NCBI RefSeq assembly: GCF_000495855.1
Contig: NZ_AWGF01000016.1
Span: forward strand, 17,717 to 81,716
Length of the DNA stretch: 64,000 nucleotides
Direction of reading: 5' to 3'
Source of the DNA: Asticcacaulis sp. YBE204
GTDB taxonomy: Bacteria; Pseudomonadota; Alphaproteobacteria; Caulobacterales; Caulobacteraceae
A model generated the notes under the pieces. That model worked only from the letters and a program-made list of their open reading frames with translations, made no database searches and was not told the DNA's origin. Of this stretch, positions 41,835 through 52,478 are shown in pieces. A program made the translations under genes and the position numbers. Each line of letters starts with the position of its first letter. The stretch's first letter is position 1.

Positions 41835-44318
41835 ATGTCGTCTTCGCGCCTTTCGCTCATGGCCGTTTCCACTCTCGCTCTTATGGCTGCTGCGCCGGTT
41901 TCCGCCCAAACAGTGAACGAAGACGTCATCCCCGAAATCGTCGTCACGGTGCAAAAGCGCGAGCAGAAGCTGCTCAACGTCCCGGCGGCGGTGACGGGCC
42001 TGAGCAACAGCTTCCTGACCGATGTCGGCATCACCGATTTCGCCGAACTGGCCCTGTTCGTGCCGGGCTTCGAGGTGCAGGACCAGTCACCGAACAATCC
42101 GGGCTTCGTCATGCGCGGCGTGACCTCGGACTCAGGCACGGCGACCGCGGAAACCCGCGTCTCGGTGTTTCAGGACGGGGTGAGCATTTCGCGCTCGCGC
42201 GGTTCCTATGTCGAACTGTTCGACCTTGAGCGCGTCGAAGTCGCCAAGGGCCCGCAATCGACCCTGTTCGGGCGTGGCGCGCTGATCGGCGCGGTCAATG
42301 TCATTCAGGCCAAGGCCAAGCCGGTGCTGGACGCCAAGGCCGCCGTCAGCGCGGGCGACTACAATTTCCGCATGGTCGACGCCATGATCAATGTGCCGCT
42401 GGGCGACACCTTCGCCGTGCGTCTGGCAGGCCGCACCAAGCACCGCGACGGCTATGTCGAGAACCTGCTCGGCGGTAAGGACTTCAACGGGCTCGGCACG
42501 GATGCTTTACGTTTGTCGGCGGCGTGGACGCCGTCGGACGTGCTCGGCTTCGACCTGATCGTCAATACGCAGAAGGACTCGACGCCGGGCACGGCCTTCA
42601 AGTCGGGGACGTGGAACCCGACCGATCCCAATACGGGCGCGGTTCTGGGCGATCGCACGCCGTTCGGCGGTGCCGCCCTGTCGCCCGGTTTCCTGGGCCG
42701 CGACCTCGGCCTTGAGCGCACGGTGACCGGCACGACCCTGCTGGGCCGCTGGGCGATCAACGACGTGTGGAGCCTGTCGTCGATCTCGGCGCACCGCCGC
42801 TTCAGCGCCTCGGAAGTCTTCGACGCCGACGGCATGTCGCTCAACCTGCTGACCGCCGCCGAAATCGCCAAGGGGTCACAGTGGTCGCAGGAACTACGCC
42901 TCAACTACGATACGGGCGGTGCCGTGTCGTGGTTCGCGGGCGTCAGCTACTTCAAAGAAGAGGCCTCGACTGCCGTGCCGCTGCAATTCGACGAGCGCGC
43001 CGCCGGCCTGTTCCTCGCCAACGTCCTGACGCGCCCGACGCCGCAGTCCCTGCCGGTGCTGCAAGCCACGGCCAATGCCGCTTTCGGCCCGCTGGCACCC
43101 TATCTCGACACCACGCACCGCGAAGTGTCGACCACCTATGGCGACACCAAGTCGATCGACGCCTATGCCGACGCCACGTGGCGCGTAACGCCGAAGTTCG
43201 AACTGAGCGCCGGTATCCGCTACACGCAGGACGACAAGGTGTCGGGCTATTCGGCCAGCGTCGAGACGCCGTCGGTGCTCGCCGCCGCCTCGCAGCTTTC
43301 CCCCGCCATCAGCGCGCAGGTCAATCAGCTGGCGACGCAGTATTTCCTGCAAACCGGCACCGCGCCGTCGCAGGCGATGATCGCGACCTGGACGGCTGCC
43401 GTGACGAAAGCCGCCGTGGCGGGCCTGCCGCCGGTCGGTATCTTCAAGCAGCCGACGCCGGGTAACGGCAACGTCGTCAGCCAGTCGTTCAGCGACGACG
43501 GCGTCACCTGGCGCCTCGTGGGCCGCTACCTGTTCAGCGATACGGTCAACGGCTACGTCTCGGTGGCGCGCGGCCGTCAGCCCAAGGTCCTGTCGGGCGA
43601 CTCCGGCGCCACGCCGCTGGCCCAGCCGAAATTTACCCAAGCCGACGCCGAGACGGTCGACAGCCTCGAACTCGGTCTCAAGACGCGCCTGATGGGCGGT
43701 CGCCTGAGCTGGGACACGGCGGTTTATGGCTACAAGTACGAGAACTTCCAGACACAGGTCTCGACCTCGACCGGCGGTCTGGTCACGGTCAGCGCGGGAG
43801 AGGCCGACGCCTACGGCCTTGAGACCCAGGCCTATTACCGCGTGATCCCGGGAGCGGATATCTTCGCCACCTACGCCTATAACCATTCGCGCTTCGGTAA
43901 CGGGATTTACAAAGGCAATCGCTTCCGCCTGAGCCCGGATCATAGCGTATCATTAGGCGGTCGTTTCAAGTTCTCGACCGAAGCCCTGCGCTTCTGGGTC
44001 ACCCCGACCTATACCTGGCAATCGGACGTCTTCTTCGAGAACGACAACGACCTGCCGCAGTTTCAGACCGCCGTGCCGAATCTGCGCCCGGTCGGCGACA
44101 CGGTGCAGGACGAAAAGCAGAAAGCCTATGGTCTGCTCAACCTGCGCCTCGGCTTCGCGCCTAAAAAAGCCCCGTGGTCGGTTGAAGTGTTCGCCGACAA
44201 CCTGACCGACGAAGCCTATATCAAGGACGCGGGTAATACGGGCGACAACCTCGGTGTAGCGACCTTCATCGCGGGCGAACCGCGCATGGTCGGTGTCACG
44301 GTGCGGGTGAATTACTAA
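41835..44318 (+). CDS. TonB-dependent outer-membrane receptor
   Basis: 827 residues from the ATG at 41835. A signal peptide ends near SAQ (about residue 25). The TonB box region EIVVTVQKREQKLLNVP and plug motifs GFVMRGVTSDSG, VFQDGVSISRSRGSYVELFD and VEVAKGPQSTLFGRGALIGA are clear. The C-terminal barrel has 22-strand-like repeats and ends in the aromatic-ending YVRVNY. It imports a ligand across the outer membrane; the immediate downstream MetNIQ transporter genes suggest a methionine-related or peptide substrate (inference). Confidence 0.93.
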   Translation: MSSSRLSLMAVSTLALMAAAPVSAQTVNEDVIPEIVVTVQKREQKLLNVPAAVTGLSNSFLTDVGITDFAELALFVPGFEVQDQSPNNPGFVMRGVTSDSGTATAETRVSVFQDGVSISRSRGSYVELFDLERVEVAKGPQSTLFGRGALIGAVNVIQAKAKPVLDAKAAVSAGDYNFRMVDAMINVPLGDTFAVRLAGRTKHRDGYVENLLGGKDFNGLGTDALRLSAAWTPSDVLGFDLIVNTQKDSTPGTAFKSGTWNPTDPNTGAVLGDRTPFGGAALSPGFLGRDLGLERTVTGTTLLGRWAINDVWSLSSISAHRRFSASEVFDADGMSLNLLTAAEIAKGSQWSQELRLNYDTGGAVSWFAGVSYFKEEASTAVPLQFDERAAGLFLANVLTRPTPQSLPVLQATANAAFGPLAPYLDTTHREVSTTYGDTKSIDAYADATWRVTPKFELSAGIRYTQDDKVSGYSASVETPSVLAAASQLSPAISAQVNQLATQYFLQTGTAPSQAMIATWTAAVTKAAVAGLPPVGIFKQPTPGNGNVVSQSFSDDGVTWRLVGRYLFSDTVNGYVSVARGRQPKVLSGDSGATPLAQPKFTQADAETVDSLELGLKTRLMGGRLSWDTAVYGYKYENFQTQVSTSTGGLVTVSAGEADAYGLETQAYYRVIPGADIFATYAYNHSRFGNGIYKGNRFRLSPDHSVSLGGRFKFSTEALRFWVTPTYTWQSDVFFENDNDLPQFQTAVPNLRPVGDTVQDEKQKAYGLLNLRLGFAPKKAPWSVEVFADNLTDEAYIKDAGNTGDNLGVATFIAGEPRMVGVTVRVNY

Positions 44319-44397
44319 GAGGCGGTTTAGTCTGGATCACCTGAGGCCGCAGAAAATCGCGCTTTACCGGCTTCCGCGCACTGCCTAGAACCGGAAC

Positions 44398-45386
<989 letters not shown>

Positions 45387-45390
<4 letters not shown>

Positions 45391-46052
45391 TGGAATGGCT
45401 CGGCAATATCGATCCTTTGGAAATCGCGCGGGCGTCGGGTGAGACCCTCGGCATGGTCGCGGCGTCTCTGGTCGCCAGCATCGCGCTGGGACTGCCGCTG
45501 GGTGTGTGGCTGTCGGTGACGTCGCCGTCGGGCCTGTCGCCCCATCGCGGCGTCTATGCAGCTTTGAGTTTCGGGGTCAACGTCCTGCGCTCCATCCCCT
45601 TCGTGATCCTGTTCATCCTGTTGATCCCGGTCACTCTGACTCTGGTCGGCACGTCGCTGGGGGTGAGGGGCGCGATCCCGCCGCTGGTCGTGGGGGCCGC
45701 GCCGTTCTTCGCCCGGCTGGTCGAGAACGCCCTGCGCGAAGTCGACCGCTCGGTGATCGAGGCCAGCCGCGCGCTTGGTGCGTCGAAGCGTCAAATCGTC
45801 CTTCAGGCGCTTTTGCCCGAAGCCCTGCCGTCGCTGATAGTAGCGGCTACAGTGACGGCCATCGCGCTCGTCTCCTACACGGCCATGGCGGGCGTCGTCG
45901 GGGCCGGCGGGCTGGGCGATTTGGCCGTGCGCTACGGCTATCAGCGTTTCCAGACCGACGTCATGGTGGTGACGGTCGTCTTGATCATCGCCCTGGTTCA
46001 GGGGCTTCAGGGGCTGGGCGACGGGCTGGTGGCCCGCTTTGCCCGTAAGTAG
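45387..46052 (+). CDS. metI: methionine ABC transporter permease MetI
   Basis: 221 residues with about five membrane helices. The permease-ATPase coupling motif is EASRALGASKRQIVLQALLP (the EAA loop). The ATG at 45387 overlaps the metN stop (ATGA); the following Met at residue 2 is equally possible. Length and order fit the MetI family. Confidence 0.94.
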
Positions 46053-46064
46053 GAGGAACTCAAC

Positions 46065-46859
46065 ATGCTATCACGTCGTGGATTTGTAGGATCGGTTCTA
46101 GCTGCGTCTTCGCTGGCAGCCTGTGCCAAACCCAAGGCCGACCTCAGCCACCTGAGCGTGGCGGCGACCGCCGTGCCGCACGCCGAAATCCTCAAAGCCA
46201 TCGCGCCGGAACTGGCCAAGGGCGGGATCACGCTGGATATCAAGATTTTCAACGACTATGTGCAGCCGAATTTGCAGGTCGATCAGGGCCTGATCGACTG
46301 CAACTATTTCCAGACCCTGCCGTATCTGGAGGCCTTCAATACCGAACGCGGCACCAAGCTGGTCACGGTCGCGGGCGTGCATGTCGAGCCATTCGGGGCC
46401 TATTCGCGCAAGTACAAAGACATCAACGCCTTGCCCAATGGCGCGGTCATCGCCCTGCCGAACGATCCGTCCAATACCGGCCGCGCCCTGATCCTGCTGC
46501 ACAAGAACGGCCTGATCACACTGAAAGACCCGGCCAATATCAATGCGACCCTGAAAGACATCGCCGCCAATCCGAAGAACTTCCAGTTCAAGGAGCTGGA
46601 ATCGCCGTCCCTGCCACGCGTGCTGAGCGAGGTCGATCTGGCGCTGATCAACACCAACTATGCTTTGGACGCCAAGCTGGAGCCCAAGCGCGACGCCCTG
46701 ATCATCGAAGGCTCGGACAGCCCCTATATCAACTATCTGGTGGCGCGCGCCGACAAAAAAGACGATCCGCGCATCACGGCGCTGGCGGTGGCTTTGACGT
46801 CGGCTACGGCGAAGGATTTCATCGCCAGAACCTATAACGGAGCGGTTATCGCGGTTTAA
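46065..46859 (+). CDS. metQ: methionine-binding lipoprotein MetQ
   Basis: 264 residues. The lipobox is LAAC with Cys20 lipidated; the mature protein has NlpA-family marks such as VAATAVPHAEILKAIAP, IFNDYVQPNLQVDQGLIDCN, and PNDPSNTGRALILLHKNGLI. It presents L- or D-methionine to MetNI at the inner membrane. AGGAGG sits 8 bp upstream. No SAM riboswitch is evident upstream of metN or of the TonB receptor. Confidence 0.95.
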   Translation: MLSRRGFVGSVLAASSLAACAKPKADLSHLSVAATAVPHAEILKAIAPELAKGGITLDIKIFNDYVQPNLQVDQGLIDCNYFQTLPYLEAFNTERGTKLVTVAGVHVEPFGAYSRKYKDINALPNGAVIALPNDPSNTGRALILLHKNGLITLKDPANINATLKDIAANPKNFQFKELESPSLPRVLSEVDLALINTNYALDAKLEPKRDALIIEGSDSPYINYLVARADKKDDPRITALAVALTSATAKDFIARTYNGAVIAV

Positions 46860-47062
46860 GCGATGTGCTTGCGTCCGTGGAATTGTTGCTCCATGCGCGA
46901 CCGCTTCGTCGCGCAATAGCGCTCCAGCGTTCGCGCCATCATCGCGTTCAGGTCTTGCGCGAGATCGGGGTCGCCGGCCTTGAGCGCCAGGTCCTGAAGG
47001 AGATCCAACTGCCCCAGGAGGGCGTCCATAAACTTGTCCTGATTCATAACCTTAACGCTCAT
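46856..47062 (-). CDS. small helical hypothetical protein
   Basis: 68 residues, or 63 from the Met at 47047, which has a better AAGG-type ribosome site. The sequence is helical and charged (KFMDALLGQLDLLQDLALKA then ARTLERYCATKRSRMEQQFH). No family is recognised. It is convergent with metQ (4-bp overlap). The helical pattern and codon use look gene-like, but there is no outside support. Confidence 0.5.
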   Translation of the reverse strand: MSVKVMNQDKFMDALLGQLDLLQDLALKAGDPDLAQDLNAMMARTLERYCATKRSRMEQQFHGRKHIA

Positions 47063-47166
47063 ATCGGGTGAGTAACAATCTTGCCCAAGGTGCCGAAAAC
47101 ACGGTTATCCGCCAATAGGGCAAACGCCCGGATTGGTTTCCGAGAAATTAAAGTACAGGCTGGGCT

Positions 47167-47892
47167 CTAAAGACTGATATATCCGCGTTTCAGACCGCGG
47201 ACGGTCGCTACGACCCGGTTGGGTGCGTCAAGCTTATGAAAAATGCTGCGCAAGTGGCCATCGACCGTGCTCTGGCTGATGCCCAGTATCTGGCCGATTT
47301 CGCCATCGGTCTTACCGGCGGCGAGCCACAGCAGGACATCGCGTTCCTTGACGCTCAGGGGATGGATGTCCACGCGCCCTGCACAATGAGGCGTCTTCAT
47401 GTCGCGGTAGGCCTGATAGAACTGGGCGCATATCGCGTTCAGAAGCGGCAGATCGACGTGACGCTTTTCACGGTCCGCCGTCGATAAACCTATGGCGGCG
47501 CGGCCTCCGGCCAGCGGCACCGCGATCCCTTGACGTAAATTCAGATCTTCCAGTTCGCCCATGAAATGGGCCTGCGCCCGGCTCAGGCTGTAGAATTTCG
47601 CCAGATCGTCCCAGGCAAAAATACGCACGCCGGACTTTACGGCCCGCACAAGCGGGTCGATCCGGGCGTAATTCTTTTCATTGTAAAACGCCTTCCATCC
47701 CTCAAGCGCCTGCATGTGAATGCCGTAGGCATGGCTGCATTCCGGGATGTCCGGATCGTTGAAAATAGAGAATATTATCCGCTCGTAGCCGTATTGGCCT
47801 ACCGCACGGGACAGGTAGCCGAATAACGCGGCTTCGGTGGGGGCCGTAACAGTATCGGAGACAAAGTCTTCGAAACGATAAATTGAAAGCAC
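47167..47892 (-). CDS. LuxR-type autoinducer-binding transcriptional regulator (solo)
   Basis: 241 residues from the GTG at 47892; a frame-open extension to 48021 lacks family likeness. The autoinducer-binding domain keeps the key positions: W-x3-Y in EGWKAFYNEKNYARIDPLV, the Asp-Pro, and the later Trp in RIFAWDD. The C-terminal helix-turn-helix is LSVKERDVLLWLAAGKTDGE then ILGISQSTVDGHLRSIFHKL. No luxI-type synthase lies in the window, so it would sense an exogenous or distant signal (inference). Confidence 0.9.
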   Translation of the reverse strand: MLSIYRFEDFVSDTVTAPTEAALFGYLSRAVGQYGYERIIFSIFNDPDIPECSHAYGIHMQALEGWKAFYNEKNYARIDPLVRAVKSGVRIFAWDDLAKFYSLSRAQAHFMGELEDLNLRQGIAVPLAGGRAAIGLSTADREKRHVDLPLLNAICAQFYQAYRDMKTPHCAGRVDIHPLSVKERDVLLWLAAGKTDGEIGQILGISQSTVDGHLRSIFHKLDAPNRVVATVRGLKRGYISL

Positions 47893-48079
47893 TACAAGTC
47901 CAGACGCAACTTTACACCAGATCCGAACCAGAAATTCTTGCGCAAATGAAAATTGTGCTGAGAAAATACGCCCGATACGCGATCCTGTGCCGCCTATGCG
48001 TCCTGAGCGCGCTTTTGGCAAGTCCCTAACCGACCGGTGTGTTGATAAGTTGTTACAACAGCGGCGAGGAACGTGATGG

Positions 48080-48256
48080 TTAATCCTCTGTCCCCGGCAC
48101 GGGCAGACGGACGCCGCGCCGGGTCAGGGCTTCGCGCAGCAGCATCTCAAGCTGGGCGTTGGTCGAGCGCAGTTCGGCCGCGGCCAGACGCTCGACCGCC
48201 GTCAGCACCTCAGGCGGGAGGCGCAGGGGATAGGCTTTTTTACCGGGCGAGGCCAC
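48080..48256 (-). CDS. small ribbon-helix-helix (Arc/CopG-like) protein
   Basis: 58 residues from the GTG at 48256, 4 bp after the SPFH gene stop. The core [20 protein letters not shown] then [20 protein letters not shown] has a basic N-terminal strand followed by two helices, the pattern of Arc-type DNA-binding dimers. It could repress its own operon through the palindrome at 49356-49371. It is too short and too late in the operon to judge by length alone. Confidence 0.7.
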   Translation of the reverse strand: MASPGKKAYPLRLPPEVLTAVERLAAAELRSTNAQLEMLLREALTRRGVRLPVPGTED

Positions 48257-48260
48257 GATC

Positions 48261-49130
48261 TCAGCCGTACAGCGTGCCGGTATTGACCACCGGCTGGGCT
48301 TCGCGGTCGGCGCACAGCACGACCAGAAGGTTCGACACCATCGCCGCCTTGCGCTCTTCGTCGAGCTTGACGACGCCGCGCTCCGACAACTGCTCCAGCG
48401 CCATTTCGACCATGCCGACGGCCCCGGCGACGATTTTCTGACGCGCGGCGATGACGGCCTCGGCCTGCTGACGTTTGAGCATGGCTCCGGCGATTTCCGG
48501 CGCATAGGCCAGATGCATCAGGTGGGCTTCGTCGACCGTCACGCCGGCGACCTCGACGCGCAGCTGAAGGTCGGCCTTGAGGCGCGCCCCCACGATGTCG
48601 GCGTCGTCGCGCAGGGTCGGTGCCCCGTCTTCGGCGTGATCGTAGGCGTATTGCCGTGCCGTTTCACGCAGGGCCGTCTCGATCTGGATATTGACGAAGA
48701 CATTATAGTCGTCGACGTCGAAGAGGGCCTGAGCCGAGTCCGAAACGTGCCAGACGACATTGGCGGCGATTTCGATCGGGTTGCCGCGCTGGTCGTTGAC
48801 CTTGAGCGCCTCGCTGGTGACGTTGCGCACGCGCAGGCTGACGTTCTTGCGCGTGTACCAGAACGGCACCCAGCGCAGGCCGGTCGTGCGGTCGCTGCCC
48901 TTGTAATTGCCGAAGACCGTGATGGCCACGGCCTGATTGGGCTGCACCGTATAGAAGCCCGATACGGCCAGAAGCGTCAGGACGCCCATCACGATCGCGG
49001 GCGGGATCAGGCGAAGTGCGATGGCGACCCCGGCCCCGGCCAGAAACACCAGAACGATCAGCAGCCACAGGCCGCCGCTGCTGCCCGCACCCGGCCGTTC
49101 GCGCGTGCTGTTTATCGGTTGCGTGTTCAT
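48261..49130 (-). CDS. SPFH/band 7 domain membrane protein
   Basis: 289 residues. A double hydrophobic region (about residues 20-62) is followed by the band 7 domain: [60 protein letters not shown], and then the coiled segment [20 protein letters not shown]. The family forms large membrane-bound oligomers and scaffolds. It sits between a 64-residue gene and the ribbon-helix-helix gene on the same strand with 1-4 bp gaps, so the three are surely co-transcribed. Confidence 0.9.
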   Translation of the reverse strand: MNTQPINSTRERPGAGSSGGLWLLIVLVFLAGAGVAIALRLIPPAIVMGVLTLLAVSGFYTVQPNQAVAITVFGNYKGSDRTTGLRWVPFWYTRKNVSLRVRNVTSEALKVNDQRGNPIEIAANVVWHVSDSAQALFDVDDYNVFVNIQIETALRETARQYAYDHAEDGAPTLRDDADIVGARLKADLQLRVEVAGVTVDEAHLMHLAYAPEIAGAMLKRQQAEAVIAARQKIVAGAVGMVEMALEQLSERGVVKLDEERKAAMVSNLLVVLCADREAQPVVNTGTLYG

Positions 49131-49131
49131 C

Positions 49132-49326
49132 TCAGATGTCCCTTTCCGTGGTCGCGTAGCCCTTGCCCATCATCTTCGGCCGCAGGGTGAGGACGCGGTG
49201 CATCTTCTGCTTGCGCAGAAGAAAATTGTCTACATTCAGGCCCGCGGCATCGTGAGACGAACTGTAGTTCAGAATTTCCCAGCCCTGCGCCACCAGATCG
49301 CTCAGGGGTTTCGTATCGTCAGCCAT
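49132..49326 (-). CDS. small protein upstream of the SPFH gene, unknown function
   Basis: 64 residues: SDLVAQGWEILNYSSSHDAA then FLLRKQKMHRVLTLRPKMMG. The opening GWEI-type motif recalls DUF4177-like small domains, but the match is not firm. GGAGG lies 12-16 bp upstream of the ATG. It is the first gene of the SPFH/RHH operon. Confidence 0.75.
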   Translation of the reverse strand: MADDTKPLSDLVAQGWEILNYSSSHDAAGLNVDNFLLRKQKMHRVLTLRPKMMGKGYATTERDI

Positions 49327-49355
49327 AATTAAAAGTCCTCCGTTATTCTTATATC

Positions 49356-49371
49356 AAAGTGATATCACTTT
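49356..49371. promoter_or_regulatory. perfect 16-bp palindrome upstream of the SPFH operon
   Basis: AAAGTGAT/ATCACTTT with no spacer, ~30 bp before the first start codon (49326). A TATAAGAATA stretch between the palindrome and the gene could be the -10 region. The site fits an operator for a dimeric ribbon-helix-helix regulator such as the last gene of the operon (inference). Confidence 0.6.
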
Positions 49372-49489
49372 TGTGGCGAGAGTCAAATGAATTACGGCCT
49401 GTGGATAAACTGTCGCAAAGTCGATAAGCGGCTGTCATGAAATCACCCTAAAGGCCGGTCTGAGCGTTGCAACGCAGGGGACGGCGGGC

Positions 49490-51181
49490 ATGACGACCGA
49501 CTACAGACTGAATCGCCGCAAGGCCCTGATGGCGCTGGGTCTGGCGGGTGCCGCCCCCGCCGTCAGCGCCACCGGTCCTGCGCCGGTCAAGGGGGCGCAT
49601 TTCCGCCACGGGGTCGCCGCCGGCGATCCGCTGAACGACCGGCTGGTCCTGTGGACAAGAGTGTCGGGTCTCGAGGCCATGACGGCGGTGACATGGCAAA
49701 TCGCGACCGACGCCGGTTTCAAAACCATTCTGCGCAGTGGACAGTTCTATACCGACGCCGGACGCGACTATACGGTCAAGGTCGATGTGGCGGGGCTCAA
49801 ACCCGGCACGGTCTATCATTACCGCTTCATCTGTGACGGCGTCGAATCGCCCGTCGGTCAGGCCAAGACGCTCCCCGAAAAGACCGAGCGCGTGATCATG
49901 GCCGTGGCCTCGTGTTCGCTGCACCCGAACGGTTATTTCAACGCCTATCGCGCCATAGCCGACCTCGATGAGGCCGATGTGGTCGTCCATCTGGGCGACT
50001 ATCTTTATGAATACGGCGCGGGCCTGACCGACTACGGCATGGGCAACGGGCGGATGCTGGGCCGGGTGCCGGACCCGCCGCACGAGATCGTGTCGCTGGC
50101 CGATTACCGCACCCGCCACGCGCAATATAAGTCCGATCTCGACCTTCAGGCGGCGCACGCCCGCGCGGCGTGGATCTGCGTCTTCGACGATCACGAAATC
50201 TGCAACGACCCGTGGACCAGCGGCGCCGAAAACCACCAACCGGACCGCGAAGGCGACTTTATGGTGCGCAAGGCCGTGGCGCTGAGGGCCTATCGCGAAT
50301 GGATGCCGATCCGCGATCCGCAGCCGGGGCAACTGAATGAGGCCATCTATCGCAGCTTCCGTTTCGGCACCTTGGCCGAACTGTTCATGACCGAGACGCG
50401 GTTGCTGGCGCGCAGCAAACAGCTCGATTACCAGACCGATGTGCCGAAGACGGCCACCGGCCTCGACTTCGACGCCTTCCGCGTGAAATTGAACGACCCG
50501 GCGCGCGAACTGCTGGGGCAGGCGCAGCGCGACTGGCTGGGGGCAGCCCTGACCGCTTCGACCAAAGACGGCGTGCGCTGGCAGGTGCTCGGCAATCAGG
50601 TGGTCATGGCGAAGGTCGCCGGGCCGAATATCCGCAAGGTCTATGGCGACGCACAGGTGCAAAAACTGCTCGACAGCCTGCCGGGCAATGTCCGTGCCAT
50701 CGTCGAGCCGCTGGTCCTGACCTTCAGTCAGGACGATGCCCTGCCGCTCAATCTCGATGCCTGGGACGGCTACCCGGCGGAGCGCGAACGGCTCTACGAC
50801 CTGATCAAGGCGGCGAAGGCGCGCGCCATCGTCCTGTCGGGCGACAGCCATCAGGCCTGGGCCAATCAACTTCATGACACAACGGGCGCGGAAGTCGCCG
50901 TCGAAATCGGCGTCACGGCGATCTCCAGCCCGACCATCTGGTTCGACAAGATCATCCCGAACTTCGATTTGCCGAAGGTGCTGACCGATCAGAACGCCGA
51001 GGTGCTGGCGGCCTCGACCGACCGCAACGGCTTTGTGCGGTTGACGCTGACGACGGAGCGCGCCGAGGCCGAATGGGTGTCGGTGTCGTCGATCACCTCG
51101 CGCGACTATAACGTGACGACCGACGGGCGGTTCCGCACCGAAGCCCTGACCGACCGGGCGGGCCCGTTACAAGTGCTGTAA
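49490..51181 (+). CDS. PhoD-type alkaline phosphatase/phosphodiesterase (Tat-exported)
   Basis: 563 residues. The N terminus has a twin-arginine-like signal LNRRKALMALGLAGAAPA (RR at about residues 8-9). Family metal motifs are HLGDYLYEYG, CVFDDHEICND and LSGDSHQAWANQL, and VLWTRVSGLEAM is the PhoD N-terminal domain. It hydrolyses phosphodiesters or monoesters in the periplasm. It has no obvious partner gene; the downstream gene is a small TPR protein. Confidence 0.92.
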   Translation: MTTDYRLNRRKALMALGLAGAAPAVSATGPAPVKGAHFRHGVAAGDPLNDRLVLWTRVSGLEAMTAVTWQIATDAGFKTILRSGQFYTDAGRDYTVKVDVAGLKPGTVYHYRFICDGVESPVGQAKTLPEKTERVIMAVASCSLHPNGYFNAYRAIADLDEADVVVHLGDYLYEYGAGLTDYGMGNGRMLGRVPDPPHEIVSLADYRTRHAQYKSDLDLQAAHARAAWICVFDDHEICNDPWTSGAENHQPDREGDFMVRKAVALRAYREWMPIRDPQPGQLNEAIYRSFRFGTLAELFMTETRLLARSKQLDYQTDVPKTATGLDFDAFRVKLNDPARELLGQAQRDWLGAALTASTKDGVRWQVLGNQVVMAKVAGPNIRKVYGDAQVQKLLDSLPGNVRAIVEPLVLTFSQDDALPLNLDAWDGYPAERERLYDLIKAAKARAIVLSGDSHQAWANQLHDTTGAEVAVEIGVTAISSPTIWFDKIIPNFDLPKVLTDQNAEVLAASTDRNGFVRLTLTTERAEAEWVSVSSITSRDYNVTTDGRFRTEALTDRAGPLQVL

Positions 51182-51245
51182 GCGCGTAACGCTGGCTTGT
51201 CAGTCGGGGCGACCTGTGGTTCCCTTAAGGAAAAGAGGGTGGAAC

Positions 51246-51842
51246 ATGATCAGGCTGACTATTTTCTGTGTGCTGGTGTTTGCCGGTGCGGCGCAGGCCT
51301 GTCCGCTCATTTCGCGCCCTGACACGATGCTGTTCGTGCGTGCGGAACGGCTGTACGAGGCGACCGATCAGGTGGCGCTGGAGGCCCTGCGCCCGCAACT
51401 GGAAGCGGCGTTCGACCGCGCGCCCGATCCCGCCGACCCGACCTGTGCCGGGAAGCTCAACGTCTATGGCAAGGTGGCGCTGGCGCTCGGCTGGTTGCGC
51501 GCACAGTCGGGTGACCACGAAGGTTCGCGGGCGATCTTCGTGCGCGGTACGGTCTATACGCCGATGGATATGGCGCTGGCGCACGAGGCGGCATTTTCCC
51601 TGATCGAGCTGGAACGGTACGACGAGGCGCTGATCGCCGTCGACGCGTTGCTCATACGCAAGCCGTTGGACAAGAAGGCAAAGGCCGGGTTGTTCCGATC
51701 GCGCGGCTATGCCCTGATTGGGCTGGAGCGCTGGGACGAGGCGGAAAAAGCGTTCAAGGCGTCGCTGAAACTCGAACCCGGCAATATGCAGGCCAAATAC
51801 GAACTTCAATATATCGCAGATAATCGAAATCCCGCCTCTTGA
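51246..51842 (+). CDS. exported TPR-repeat protein A
   Basis: 198 residues, ATG at 51246. Signal peptide MIRLTIFCVLVFAGAAQA, then a Cys-containing start and about three TPR-like helical hairpins; the last one, RSRGYALIGLERWDEAEKAF then KASLKLEPGNMQAKYELQYI, is a clear TPR. A close relative at 52479 has the same ending. Probable role: periplasmic scaffold. Confidence 0.82.
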   Translation: MIRLTIFCVLVFAGAAQACPLISRPDTMLFVRAERLYEATDQVALEALRPQLEAAFDRAPDPADPTCAGKLNVYGKVALALGWLRAQSGDHEGSRAIFVRGTVYTPMDMALAHEAAFSLIELERYDEALIAVDALLIRKPLDKKAKAGLFRSRGYALIGLERWDEAEKAFKASLKLEPGNMQAKYELQYIADNRNPAS

Positions 51843-51899
51843 TCGGACGCGTCTGCCGCCCATTTGCGTAGGGCATATTGCACCACAGAGAGCGAAACC

Positions 51900-52418
51900 A
51901 TGTCCGACGTCCCGCCGATCAATATCTATTCGATGACCGTGCCCGTACTGCTCAACGGCATCAAAAACCTGACCCATATCCTCGACAAGGCCGAGGCCTA
52001 TGCGACGGAAAAGAAGATCGACCCGGCGGTGGTGACCGAGGCGCGTCTGGCGCTCGACATGCACCCGCTGCGTCGTCAGATCCAGTCGGTGTCCGACACC
52101 GCCAAGGGCGCGGTGGCGCGTCTGAGTGGCACGGAAAACCCGTCCATGCCGGACACGGAAACGACCTTCGCCGAGTTGAAAGAACGCCTGCAAAAGACCG
52201 TCGATTTCATAAAATCGGTCGATCCGGCCCTGTTCGAAGGCGCGGAAACGCGCGACGTCGTGCTGAAAACCCCGGCGCGCGAAATCAACTTCACCGGCTA
52301 CAGCTACGTGATCGGTTTCGTGCTGCCGAACGTCTTTTTCCATATCACCACCGCCTATGCGATCCTGCGTCATAACGGCGTCGATTTGGGCAAGAGCGAC
52401 TATCTGCGCGGCGGTTAA
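51900..52418 (+). CDS. DUF1993 family protein
   Basis: 172 residues from the ATG at 51900. MTVPVLLNGIKNLTHILDKA, DMHPLRRQIQSVSDTAKGAV, FTGYSYVIGFVLPNVFFHIT and TAYAILRHNGVDLGKSDYL match the DUF1993 pattern, a DinB-like four-helix bundle with a His in the last helix (FFHIT) and one in the first (DMHPL). Function unknown; DinB-like folds often bind metal and small thiols. It lies between the two TPR paralogues on the same strand. Confidence 0.9.
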   Translation: MSDVPPINIYSMTVPVLLNGIKNLTHILDKAEAYATEKKIDPAVVTEARLALDMHPLRRQIQSVSDTAKGAVARLSGTENPSMPDTETTFAELKERLQKTVDFIKSVDPALFEGAETRDVVLKTPAREINFTGYSYVIGFVLPNVFFHITTAYAILRHNGVDLGKSDYLRGG

Positions 52419-52448
52419 GTCTTGCCAGACATACCCGTTCCGGTTTAG

Positions 52449-52477
52449 CCTCCCGTCATCATAACGGGGGGCTTTTT
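52449..52477 (+). terminator. hairpin/terminator-like structure abutting a start codon
   Basis: CCTCCCGT, 7-nt loop CATCATA, ACGGGGGG, then CTTTTT, with the ATG of the next gene at 52479. It can end transcription from the DUF1993 gene, but the right arm is also the only purine-rich site for the next gene's ribosome binding. Confidence 0.7.
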
Positions 52478-52478
52478 C

